Shown one piece after another: positions 46,180 to 57,609 of a stretch of 64,000 nt of DNA. Positions within the stretch are counted from its first letter, which is position 1. The number at the start of each line of letters is the position of its first letter. Below the pieces are notes generated by a model. The model was not told the DNA's origin, ran no database searches, and was given only the letters and a program-made list of their open reading frames with translations. Origin of the DNA: Ursus arctos (lineage: Eukaryota; Chordata; Mammalia; Carnivora; Ursidae); assembly GCF_023065955.2 (NCBI RefSeq), contig NW_026623050.1, positions 24,014,501 through 24,078,500 of the forward strand, written 5' to 3'. The position numbers and the translations under genes were made by a program.

Positions 46180-47345
46180 CTTTTCTTTGGCTTTTGGGGC
46201 CCCACACTCTGTTCTCTCTTCCCAACTCACTGGATACAAGTACTGTATGCGTTTTCTTTGGCTGATCCCTCCGCGGGTACCTGACTTCTATTTGAGTGCC
46301 CTAAGGCTTCTTAGGTCTTCTCTAGATGCTTTACTCCCTTAGTTGGTATTAGGCTATCTGCTGATGACTCCCCAATGTACATCCCCAGTCCTTTGCCCCT
46401 TGTTGCCCTATATAAAATTGCCTCCTTGCCACTGAATGGAAATATCAAGTAGGTAGCTCAAATGAAACGTCAAAAACCGACTTCCTGATACTGTCCCTCC
46501 AAACCTTTTCTGCCCTCACCTTGCCCGCCTTAGTAAACAGTCAATCTAGTCTAGGCTAAGATAGCCCCCAAATTCTGCATTCGGCATTAGCTGCTTTCTC
46601 ACCCTGCATCTAATCAGTCTTTTGAGCTCTAAGCATAGCCACAAGCTGACAAATTTTACCACCTCCAGCACTCCCACCCAGTCCCCATCTACCAGCAGGA
46701 TTACTGCGAGAGCCCTGTAGGAGGTCTCCCTGCTTCCACAACTGCCCGTAACACCCCTGCCCCTAGCGCAGCCGCACTGAGCCTTTTACAACATAAATCA
46801 AACCACATGACTCATGTATTCAAAACCTCCAATAGAAGCATCCCGTTTCAGAATAAAAAAGTCCTCCGAATGGTTTGCAAGGCCAAGATAATCAGGGTCC
46901 TCCACTATCTCGATGAACTTACCTTCTGCCACTTATTCCTTCATTCTCTCTGCTGCGGTCATACTGGTCCCTTGCTGGTTTTCAATATGGCAAGATAGTC
47001 TTGCTTTAGTGTCTTCGCACTGTCTGTCCTTTTTGCTTCAAATGTTCTTCCCAGATCCCTTCATGGTTCACTCCCTGATTTAATTCAGATCTCTGCTCAA
47101 ATGTCACCTCATCAGAAAGAACTTCTGTGACCAACCTATAAAAAGGAACTACCCCCCTTTCCCCTTATACTACTTTAATTCATACCGTTGACTGAAGCTG
47201 ACATACACACGCTGATTGTTTCCGTCCGCTAAAATAGATGTCCCATAGGATGGGGACTTCTGTTACAGTGACAAATTTACCATCTATAACAATGCCTGGC
47301 ACACAGTACGCATTCAGTAAGTATTTGTTAGTGACTAAGTAACTG
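46180..47345 (+). mobile_element. L2 LINE 3' end, forward
   Basis: 'CTGCTCAAATGTCACCTCAT', 'GAACTTCTGTGACCAACC', 'AATGCCTGGCACACAGTA' and 'CATTCAGTAAGTATTTGTTA' are L2 3'-end landmarks in the right order. Confidence 0.82.
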
Positions 47346-47599
47346 GGCGGTATATCTAAATGCCATCATCAAATATTAGAAACTTGTCTAAGTGTGATAC
47401 AAAGACTTCTACTTTACTGAGGAAAATGAAGCAATGCAAACTTCCAGACTCTCAAAACGGCATCAAACCACCTAACAAAATCCACAACCACATACTCTGC
47501 CTCCCCGCCGGTCACTATAGCCAAACTATCCATGCGGTTATCCACACAAATACAGTCTTTCTATCTCTGCATCAAGCCTATTCTCTAGTACACTCAAGA

Positions 47600-48880
47600 A
47601 TATTGTTCCAACAACTGAATTAGTCCTTCTCTCCCTCACCATCAAATTTCCCATCTCTATGGATTATTACCATCAGCAAACAAATAGGTGGCTACTTCTC
47701 CCATCTCCCCCCCCCCCAAAAAAGTCTCAACTCCCTTTCCTCACTAGCTACACTGTATTTCTCTGTTCCGCTGTGCAGCAAGGCTCCTAAAAGTCATCCA
47801 TACTCACTGTCTTCTCATTCCTTTTCTCCCATTTTCTCTTATACTCACTCTTCACTCCTCATAGGCTCACTTCTTATACTCACTCCTCATAGGCTTTTGC
47901 CTCCAACACTCAAACAGATGGCGAAGGTCACCAATGGCACTGGCAAAGCTAATCCAAAATTCTTAGTCCTCACCAGACGTAATCATTTGACACAGCTAAT
48001 TAATTACTCCCTCCTCTTTGATAAAGGATCTTAGCTTAGCTCCTGGGCTGTTCTCTTAGACTCACTGGTGCACCCTTTCCCATACCCTGCCCTTGAACTC
48101 ACTCCTGGATCCAACTGCCTACCCAACATCTTTACTTCCTGTCTTTCCCATTTCAGTCGCTGTAACTCCAAAACGCAAAAACCTTTGAGATTATCCCCCA
48201 CTCCCCTCATGCCACCTTCACATCCAATCCCTGGCAGATCCTGTAAACTCTATCTTCAACATGCATTCAGAAGCCATCCATTTCTCACCATCTCCATCGT
48301 TATCCCCCTGGTCTGTGCTATGATCATCTGGCACTGGATTACTGAAACAGCTTCCTCATTGGTTTCCCTGCTTCCACACTGTCCCCGTACTTGAATCCCA
48401 GCCCAGCAGCCCATATCTCTTTTCCGCTCCAAACCTCCATGGCTTCCATTGCACTCAGTCCTTACAAGAATCTAGCTATGATCTCTCCAACCATATCGCC
48501 CATCTCTCCCTTGCTGTCACCCTTCTACAGACGCGCTGCCTTCCATGTTCTTCTTAGAACATGACAGACATGTACCTCCCTAGGTAAGCCTTTGTAAAGA
48601 CCACTCGTTCTACCTGGAATACCCTTCCTCCAGATATCCACTTGGTTCTTTTAATTCCTTCAAGTATAATATGCACTTAATGAGGCTTAAACTGATGGCC
48701 AGACTTAAAATACCGACTTCCACCTCTACCCTGGAACTTCCTAATCCCCCTTTTCCTGCTATGTATTTTCTGCATCCTCCAACAGGGACTTCTATTTTGT
48801 TCACTGACTGAAGCAAGTGTCTAGAACAAACAATAACTGACTCATAACGCAAAACAAATAAGCCAAATAAATATCTGTTC
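47600..48880 (+). mobile_element. Second L2 LINE copy, forward
   Basis: 'CACTGGATTACTGAAACAGC', 'TTGGTTTCCCTGCTTCCAC', 'AACCTCCATGGCTTCCATTG' and 'ACCTGGAATACCCTTCCTCC' follow L2. The upstream part (about 48060-48300) corresponds to more 5' L2 sequence. Confidence 0.78.
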
Positions 48881-48913
48881 GGTAAATTAGTGAGGGCAAA
48901 AACCGAAGTATGT

Positions 48914-48934
48914 GGGTGGGTGGGTGGGGGAGGG
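48914..48934 (+). other. G-quadruplex-forming motif
   Basis: Five G runs (3, 3, 3, 5, 3) are separated by single-base loops. This is one of the most stable G4 layouts. It lies in GTF2A2 intron 1 on the template strand. Confidence 0.7.
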
Positions 48935-49059
48935 TTAAAAAGGGCAAGCAAAGGTCCCAATGGAGATAACACACCTGACAAAGTAGGAGTACCAAATCTT
49001 GTGTCATACTCATTTGACAACAGTTTAAGAGTTATCTAGACAACAGCTGTAAGTTAACA

Positions 49060-50880
49060 ATGACCTATCAGAGAAATTAAGAAAACAATTGCATCAAAAA
49101 GAATAAAAGACCTAAAAAAAATTAACCAAGGTGCAAGGCCTATACACTGAAAACTGTAAAGTACTGAAGAAAGAAATTGAGGACAACAAAAATAAATGGA
49201 AAGACATTCCATGCTCATGGGTTGGAAGAATATTGTTAAAATCCCCACACTACCCAAAGCAATCTACATGTTCAATGCAATCCATATCAAAATTCCAATG
49301 CCATTTTTCACAGAACTACAACAAACTGAATCCTAAAATGTATGTGGAACAGCAATCCTGACAAAGAAGAACAAAGCTGGAGGCAACATGCGTCCTGACT
49401 TCAAAGTACATTACAGTCATAGTAATTAAAACATTATGGTATTGGCATAAAGACAGACGAATCAATGGAACAGAATAGAGAGCCCAGAAATAAACCCATA
49501 TTTATATGGTCACTTAACCTATCATGGAGGAGGCAACAATATACAATGGGGAAAAGAGTATTTTCAATAAATGGTGCTGAACAATTTTCTTACACCATAT
49601 ACAAAAATAAACAGAAAATGGATTCAGGACCTAAATGTGAGACCTGAAATCCTAAAACTCCTGGAAGAAAACATAGGCAGTAATCTCTTGGACGTTACCA
49701 ACTTATTTATGCATAGGTTTCCTCAGGCATAGGGAACAAAAGCAAAAATTAAACTCCTGGGACTACATACACCAAAATAAAAAGCTTTCACACAGCAAAG
49801 GAAACCATCAATAAAACCAAAGGCAACCTTGTAAGTGGGAGAGGATATCTGCAAAGAATATATCTGATAAGGGGTTAATATCAAAATTTTATGAAGAACT
49901 TCTATAACTCAACACCAACAAATCAAATAATCTGGCTAAAAAATAGGCAGAAGAGCTGAACAGACCTCTTTCCAAAGAAGACATACAAGTAAGTGGCCAA
50001 CACACATGAAAAGAGACTCAACATCACTAATCGTCAGGGAAATGCAAATCAAAACCATGAGATCTCACTTCACATCTATTAGAATGGCTAGTATCAAAAA
50101 CACAAGAAATGTCAAGTGTTGATGAGCATGTGGAGAAAAGGGAACCCTCTTGCACTGTTGGCAGGAATGTAAATTGGGGCAGCCACTGTGGAAAACAGTA
50201 TGGAGGTGCCTCGAAAAACATAAAATAGAAATACCATATAATCCAGTAATTCCACTAGTGTGTATTTACCCAAAAAACTGAAAACACTGATTTGAAAAAA
50301 TATGCGCACCCCTGTTTACTGCAGCATTATTCACAACAGCCTAGATATGGAAGCAGCCCAGGGTCCATCCGTAGACAAATGGATAAAGACAGTGTGGCAT
50401 AGATACACAATGGACTATCAGTCATAAAAAAGGATGGCATCATGCCATCTGAGACAACATGGATGGAGCTAGAGTGTATTACACTAAGTGAAATAAGTCA
50501 GACTGAGAGAGATAAATACTGTATGAATCTACTCATAAGTGGAACCAAAAAATTAAAAAAAAACAAACACAACCAAACAAATGGATAAACAAAAACAAAT
50601 CAGGTCGATAAGCACAGAGACTGATGGTTGCCAGAGGGAAGAGGGGTGAGGAGGTGGATAAAATGGGTGAAGGGGAGAGGGAGATACAGGCTTTTCAGTC
50701 ACAGGAATAAAAGGCACAGCATAAGGAGTACAGTCAATGATATGGTAAGAGCAATGTAACAGGACAGTTGCTAGCTACACTTGCAGTGAACGCAGCGTAA
50801 TATGTATCAACTTGTCAAATCACCAAGTTGTACACCTGAAACTAATGTAACATTGTGTGTCAACTCTACACAACCCCCCC
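49060..50880 (+). mobile_element. L1 ORF2 3' half and 3' UTR, forward
   Basis: 49131-49361 encodes L1 ORF2 residues (QGLYTENCKVLKKEIEDNK). Further ORF2 pieces and the 3' UTR ('TAACATTGTGTGTCAACTC') follow. Multiple frameshifts. Confidence 0.85.
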
Positions 50881-51360
50881 CACCAAAACTGTGGTGTATA
50901 TATATACAAAGAAATATTACTCAGCCATAAAAAAGAAATCTTGCCATTTGTGACAACATTGATGAACCCAGAGGGTATTATGAGAAGTGAAATAAGTCAG
51001 ATAAAGACAAATACTGTATGATTTCACCTCTAGGTGGATTCTAAAAAAAACAAAACAAAACAAAACAAAACAGACTCTTAAATACCGAGAACTAGTGGTT
51101 GCCAGAAGGGAGGCAGGTGGCAGGAATGGGCAAAATAGATAAAGGGGATTAAGTAGTACAAACTTCCAGTTATAAAATAAGTCATGAGATGAAAAGTACA
51201 GCATAGAGAATACAGTCAACAATAGTGTAATAACATCGTATGGTGCCAGTAATCATACTTATCATGGTGACTGAGTAATGTACAAAACTGTCAAACTGAT
51301 ATGCTGTATGCCTGAAACTGACACTGTATGTTACTTATATACTTAAAAAAAATATTATAG
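50881..51360 (+). mobile_element. L1 3'-end fragment, forward
   Basis: ORF2 tail equivalents ('CAGCCATAAAAAAGAAATC') and an L1 3' UTR ('CATGGTGACTGAGTAATGTA'). Confidence 0.8.
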
Positions 51361-54300
51361 ACATAAGTTGTTATATGTAAGCCTATGGTAATCACAGAGC
51401 AAAAACCTACAGTAAAAACACAAAAGAAAAAGGATACCACTAAATTTTAGAAAGTCATCAAACCACAAAGGAAGAAAGAAAAGGAGAAGTACAAAACCAG
51501 CCAATAAACAATTAACAAATGGCAGTAAGTACATACCTATCAATAATTACTTTGACTGTAAATGCATTACATTCTCCAATCAAAAGACACAGAGTGGCTG
51601 AATGGATAAAAAAACAAAACAAACTAACAAAAAACAAGGCCCAGCTATATGGTGCCTACAAGAAATTCACTTTAGATGTAAGAACATATACAGAAAGTGC
51701 AGAGATGGACAAAGATATTCCATGCAAACAGAAACCAAAAGAAAGCTAATATAGCTAAACTTACATCACAAAAAATAGACTTTAAAACAAAGACTGTAAT
51801 AAGAGACAAGATGGGTGTCACATAATGATAAAGGGGTCCATCCAACACAGAACATTTGGAAATACCTGTGCACTCAGCATAGAACACCTAAACATATAAA
51901 GAAAATATTAACAGACCTAAAGGGATAAATAGACAGCAATACAATAATAGATTTCAATATTCCATTTATATAAATGCATAGATCAGCCAGACAGAAAATT
52001 AGTAAGGAAACATCAGTCTTAGAGCAACACGTTAGACCAGATTAACTTAACATAAATACACAGAACCTTCCATCCAAAAGCAATAGAATATACATTCTTC
52101 TCAAGTGCATATGCAACATTCTCCAAGATAGATCATAGATTAAGCCACAAAACAAGCCAATGAATTTAGGCGGACTGAAATCATATCAAACATCTTATAC
52201 GACCACAAGGGTATGGAACTAGAAATTAAATACACAAAGAAACCTAGAAAATTCACAATGTGTGAAGATTATACAACATGTTACTGAATGACCAATGGGT
52301 CAAAGGAGAAATCAAAGAGAAATTTAAAAATGCCTTGGGACAAATGGAAAATGGACATATATCCGTTTGTTGGATACGTCAAAACCAGTTGTAAGAGGGA
52401 AGTTCATATTGATAAATGTCTACCATGAGAAATAAGAAAAGTCTCACAAACGACCTAACTTTACACCTCAAGGAACTAGACACACACACACACACATACA
52501 CACGCACAATTCAAATGAAGCCCAAAATTAGCAGAAGGAAGAACATAAAGATAGAGATGAAATAGAATTATTAATAAAACAAAAGAGCTGGCTCTTTAGA
52601 AAGATAAAATTGACAAGTCTTTAGTAAAACTCACCTGGAAAAACATTCAAATAAATAAAATCAGAAATGAAAAAGATGTTACAACTGACATCACAAAAAC
52701 AGGAACTTAAGAGACTGCTGTGAACATTATATGCCAACAAACTGGACAACCTAGAAGAAATTAATTCCTTAAAACACAGAACTGAATAATGGTGAAATAG
52801 AAAATCTGAATACACCAATTACTCACAAGGAGATTTAATCAGTAAACAAAAACTTCTCAACAAACAGAAGTCCAGGATCAGATGGCTTCACTGAAAAATT
52901 CTACCTAACATTCAAAGAATTAGTACCAGTCCTTCTCAAACTCTTTCAAAAAATGAAAGAGGAGGGTCATGGGACTGAGCCCTGCACTGGGCTCTCCACT
53001 AACCAGGGGTCTGCTTGAAGATTCTCTCCCTCTGCCCCTCCCCAACTTGGGCGCTTAGGCACGTGCACTCTGTCTCAAATAAATAAATCTTAAAAAAAAC
53101 AAAAAAAAAAAAAAGAAGAGGAATAAACTCTTCCAAACTCATTTTAAGAGTCCAGTATTACCCTGAAACCAAAACCAGACAAGGATGCCTCAAGAAAAAA
53201 AAAAAATTGCAGGCCAACATCCCTGATGAATATACATGCAAAAATCCTCAATAAATATTAACAAAGTGAATTCAACAATACATTAAAAGGATCATACACC
53301 AGGATCGAGGGGGATTTATTTGAGGGATGTGAGATGGTTCAACAGCCTCAAATCTGCCAATGTGATACACCATATTAACAAAATGAAGGATAAAAATCAT
53401 ATGATCATCTCGACACACGCAGAAAAAGCATTTGACAAAATTCAACATCCATATATGATAACTGTCAACAAAGTGAACGTAGAGGGAACATACCTCAACA
53501 TAATAAAGGCCAAATAGTACAAGCCCATAGCTAACATCACAGTCAACAGTGATAAGCCGAAAGCCCTTCCTCTGCGATCACCAACAAGACAAGACTCTTG
53601 CCCTCTTATATTCAACAAAGTACTGTAAGTCCTTCCAGAGCAATTAGGCAAAAAATAGAAATAAAAGCCATCCAAACTGGAAAGGAAAAAGTAAAATAAC
53701 AAACCAGGAGAGAAATAAAACAATCACGTTTGCAACTGCATCAAAAGGAACAAGATACGTAGAAATAAATTTAACCCAGGAGGTGAAAGACCTGTATATT
53801 GAAAATCTTACAAAACATTAATAAGAGAAACTGAAGAAGACAAAATAAATGGAAAGATCCATGCTCATGGATTAGAAGAATATTATTAAAATATGTCCTT
53901 ACTACCCAAAGCAATTTACAGATTCAATGCAATCCCATCAAAATTCCAATAGCATTTTTCAAAGACACAGAACAATCCTAAAATTTGTATGGAACCACCA
54001 AACCTCCAATAGCCAAAGCAATCTTGAGAAAGAACAAAGCTGGAGGAAACATGCTCCCTGATCCCACAATATTACAAAGCTATAGTAATCAAAGAGTATG
54101 GTACTGGCATAAAACAGACACACACATCAATAGAACGTAATAGCCCATAATGAACCCGGGCATAGATGCTCAATGAATTTACAACAAAGAAGCCAAGGCC
54201 ATCTAATGGGGGAAAGGACAGTATCTTCAATAAATGGTGCTGAGAAAACTGCACAAACACACGCAGAAGAATGGAACTGGGCCACTAACTCACACACCAC

Positions 54301-55390
54301 ACACAATGACCAACTCAAAACGGATTGAAGACTTGAATGTAAGACCCGAAACTATAAAACTCCTAGAAGAATACACAGCTACAGCAAGTTCCTTGACACT
54401 GGTGCTATGATTTTTTGAATTTGACCCCAGAAGCAAAACCAAAAAAAGCAAAATACAAAAGTGGAACTACCTCATACTAAAAATCTTCCGCACAGCAATG
54501 GAAACCAACAAAACAAAAAGGCAACCTACTGAATGGAAGAAAATATTTGCAAATCATATAAGAAATTGATATCCAAAATATACAATTCATACAACTCAAC
54601 AGCAAAAGAATAACTCAATTTAAAAATTGGAAGGAGATCTGAACAGACACTTTTCCAGAGAAGACATAGAGATGGCCAACAGACACATGAAAAGATGCTC
54701 AACATCACTCATCACCAGGGAAATGTAAAATCAAAACCACAATGAGCTATCACCTCACATCTGTTAGAATGGCTATTATTAAAAAGGCAAGAAGTAACAA
54801 GCGTGGGTGAGGATGTGGAGAAAAGGAACCCTCGTGCCCTACAGTGGGAATGTAAATTGGTAAAGCCACTGTGGAAAACAGTGTGGAGGTTCTTAAAAAT
54901 TAAAAACAGAACTACCATATGATACAGCAATTCCACTACTGACTATTTAGCCCCCCAAAATGAAAACACTCACTCGAAAAGATATATATATGTTCATTGC
55001 AACATTATTTACAATAGCCAAGCTCTAGGAGCAACCTAAGTGCCCACCAATAAAGAAATTGTGGTGATATTACAATGGAATATTATTCAGCCATAAAAAG
55101 AATGAAATTTTGCCATTTATAACAGGAATAGACATCATGGGCATTATCATTAAATGAAGTTAAGTGAGATAGAGAAAGGCAAATACCATAGGATGTCAGA
55201 TACACGTGGAATCGAAAACCAAAAAGGGGGGAAAAAACAAGCATGTAGATTCAGAGAACAGATTGGTAGCTGCAGGGGTAGGGGCATGATATGGTAGAGG
55301 GAGTTGATGAACAACAGACACAGAAGGTTTGAAACCTTCAAAATACTGACTTTTATATATATACTAAATACACAATTTAAGAGTTAAATA
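51361..55390 (+). mobile_element. L1 ORF2 remnant, forward, about 4 kb, with a SINE insertion
   Basis: 51519-51749 and 53320-53517 encode ORF2 blocks ([31 protein letters not shown]). Later blocks and the 3' end continue to about 55390. The frame is broken in many places. Confidence 0.85.
52966..53114 (+). mobile_element. Can-SINE, 5'-truncated
   Basis: Lacks the GCGCCTGGG head; starts 'GGGTCATGGGACTGAGCCCT' and ends 'AAATAAATAAATCTT' plus A-tail. Confidence 0.87.
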
Positions 55391-55439
55391 TTAGGACAAG
55401 TGAACTGAAATGTCGGGCAATATAGCCAAATAAAGTAGA

Positions 55440-55985
55440 GGTTCAAAGTGATAATAAACATAGTTGTACATAAAAAAACAAAGGCAACCTACGGAACGGG
55501 AGAAACTATTTGCTCATCATGTATCTAATAAGAAGCTAATACCCAAAATATATAAAGAATTCATACAACTCAACAGCAAACAAGCTGATTAAAAAACGGG
55601 CAGAAGATCCAAACGGACATTTTCCCAAAGAACACATACAGATCAACAACAGACATATGAAAAGTAGTTTAACGCCACGAAATCATGAGGGAAATGCAAA
55701 TAAAAACCACAATGAGCTATCACCTCACACCTGTTATAATGGCCATTACTATCAAGACGACAGGAGATAAGCGCCGGCAAGAAGGTAGAGAAAATAGGAC
55801 CCTTGTGCACTCTTGGCGGGAATGCAAACTGCTGCACACTGTGGAAAACAGTATGGAGGTTCCTCAAAAAATTAAAAATAGAACTACCAAATGATCCAGC
55901 AATTCCGCTTCTCCTATTTATCTGAAGAAAACGAAAACACTAACCTGAAACTAATGTGTCAATTATACCACAGTAAATACTAATT
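55440..55985 (+). mobile_element. Additional L1 3' fragment, forward
   Basis: Repeats ORF2 3' sequence already present at 54520-54960 ('AAGGCAACCTA', 'CCACAATGAGCTATCACCTC'), then a short 3' end. Confidence 0.82.
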
Positions 55986-56524
55986 TAAAAAAACGGCTCT
56001 AAGTTATTTAAACATTTGTTAAAGTTACTTGCTTTAATGATCTTAGATTCTTAAAAATCCCTTACGAAATGTGCAAATAACTCGGTAGTCCTAGTCCTGT
56101 TTAAATTCATTACCCGGCGGGAGCTGGCTTGAAGTTCAAGGCGGACTTCAAACAAGCGAAGCAGCACAGGCACGAGACACTTACGGAATACGCTCCCCTG
56201 ATATTCGGCAAAAACAAAACAACACAACACAACCCTGGATGCGTAAAGACATTCACCTGGTTAAAAACACCGCGCTGGGCTGAAGACCTCCCCTAGGGCC
56301 GTGGCTGGCGCCCCGAGGACCACAAACCTCCCGCCAGAGGACGCAACCGCCTCCCGCCGCCTCCCGCACTTTTCATTCGCGGGTACCGGCCGCGGGGCCA
56401 TCCCGGTAGCGAAGGCGGTAACGGGCCCACCCTGGGCCCCTGCCCTCCGCGCAGCCCTCGGAGACCCAACCGACCGCAACCCCACCTCGGGGGGACTGCA
56501 GGGAGCGCGAGCCCGGCTCACCAA

Positions 56525-56660
56525 GTACCTGTGGGGAAGGCGCTTCCCGCCGCGGAGCGGACAGAAGCGGAGCAGCCAGCAGCCCAGCAGGAAGCACCTA
56601 CTTCCCGACCACCTCTTCGGCCGCTGAGGGAGCCGCAGAGCTGAGCCGACGACCCGGAAG
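56525..56660 (-). other. GTF2A2: Likely non-coding exon 1 and start region of GTF2A2
   Basis: Exon 2 carries almost no 5' UTR, so a non-coding first exon is required. On the minus strand the CpG island holds donor-like 'CCACAG|gtactt' near 56531 and 'CTTG|gtgagc' a few bases further on. Both follow a GC-rich leader just downstream of an ETS site and a GC box. The exact start site cannot be read from sequence alone. Confidence 0.55.
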
Positions 56661-56662
56661 TG
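56654..56662 (+). promoter_or_regulatory. ETS/GABP-type site in the GTF2A2 promoter
   Basis: CCGGAAGTG is a consensus-grade ETS/GABP motif about 120 bp upstream (in the minus direction) of the proposed exon 1 donor. A related 'CTGGAAGTGAC' follows about 20 bp away. Such paired sites near start points are typical of TATA-less CpG-island promoters. Confidence 0.65.
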
Positions 56663-56799
56663 CTCGCCGAACCTGGAAGTGACAGCACGCGGGTGGGCCG
56701 GGAGGCCCCGCCCAGCCCGTGCTCCCGCACGCCGCTCGAGACTCGCCGGGAGAGGGCTGGGTGTGGAGGGACGAGGGGCGTGGAGCCAGCCGCTTTCAA

Positions 56800-57584
56800 G
56801 CCCTACACCCGTGGACTGGGTTCCTTTCCGAGTAATGCAGCAGGTTTACTAAATCATTCATAAGGGAATTATAATTTTGAGAGACTAATCTTACCCACTG
56901 TTAGATACACAATTAGGAATGTGTCAGGGCAGTCACATTTTATGCTTGAAATGTATTCTGGGTAATACTGTTGAAGACCCCGCAATACTAAATTGAAGAC
57001 AAATTCTGAAGATTAGAGCATTTCTTTACCATTCGAAATAGGGCTGCAACTCAGCCCAGCAAGCTCTTGTGGTTCCTGAAGAATTTTAATGTGGGAGAAT
57101 ATGTATTTAAAATTTGTACCTAATGGAAGACAAACACTTCACTATTATTGAGTTTATATAAATCCAAATGGTATCCTAATTGTGGATTAAAGGCAGCAAT
57201 ATGTGTACAGCTGTTTGCCATTAAGTAGCCGAACAGTGATTAAGGAGTAAATACCTAAGTGTTACTAAGTGGAATCTCTGAGCAGGTCTATAAGCTAAAC
57301 AGAGTCTCATTGATGCCATGTTTTCAGAGCCACTTATTGAATTGATTTTATAGTTGGATTCCCCACTCCTAAAATGATTCTAAACTATGAAATACAAAAT
57401 ATGATAATTAAGGTAATGTTTAAAATTAAAGCAGGATGAACACTTCACTCCCTTGAAGAATAGGAAGTAGAACCCAGACTACAGAAACAAAAGGCCTAAA
57501 ACTATCTGAAAGGCTTATGAGATAATTCAGTGTCAAAATTTAATAGCATAATGGAAGACAAAAAATGTCATAAAAATGAGTCAA
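56800..57584. other. Short intergenic spacer between GTF2A2 promoter and BNIP2 3' end
   Basis: AT-rich, with no recognised gene or repeat. BNIP2 transcripts would terminate here, directly upstream of the GTF2A2 promoter in the same orientation. Confidence 0.6.
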
Positions 57585-57603
57585 AAACAAACTTTCCAAT
57601 TAA

Positions 57604-57609
57604 TTTATT
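57604..57609 (-). terminator. BNIP2: Distal poly(A) signal of BNIP2
   Basis: The minus strand reads AATAAA within 'TTTAAATAAATTAA'. It is followed by U/GU-rich 'AAGTTTGTTTTTGACTC' and then another U-rich run ending near 57560. This is a textbook cleavage context, with cleavage near 57590. It lies about 0.95 kb before the GTF2A2 start region. Confidence 0.75.

Larger units (their letters stand above)
45097..56525 (-). other. GTF2A2: GTF2A2 intron 1
   Basis: About 11.4 kb, mostly repeats: L2 copies at 45480-48880 and a block of plus-oriented L1 pieces at 49060-55985, hence antisense to GTF2A2. No additional exon was recognised. Confidence 0.8.
56110..56790. promoter_or_regulatory. GTF2A2: CpG-island promoter of GTF2A2
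   Basis: GC content and CpG density rise abruptly here in an otherwise AT-rich, CpG-poor window, and no SINE or L1 lies inside. It holds an ETS/GABP motif (CCGGAAGTG, 56654-56662), a second GGAAGTGA-like site at 56675-56682 and a GC box (CCCGCCC, about 56708-56714). No TATA box is evident. This fits a constitutive housekeeping promoter firing on the minus strand. Transcription in the plus direction is possible but unsupported. Confidence 0.85.

Noticed and set aside
1802..53114. tRNA genes suggested by tRNA-like A and B boxes
   Set aside because: All occurrences lie in Can-SINEs with CT-rich bodies and A-tails and do not fold as intact tRNAs.
56301..56627. 108-codon plus-strand frame in the CpG island
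   Set aside because: CpG islands generate long frames by low stop-codon density. It overlaps the GTF2A2 promoter/exon 1 and several antisense frames.
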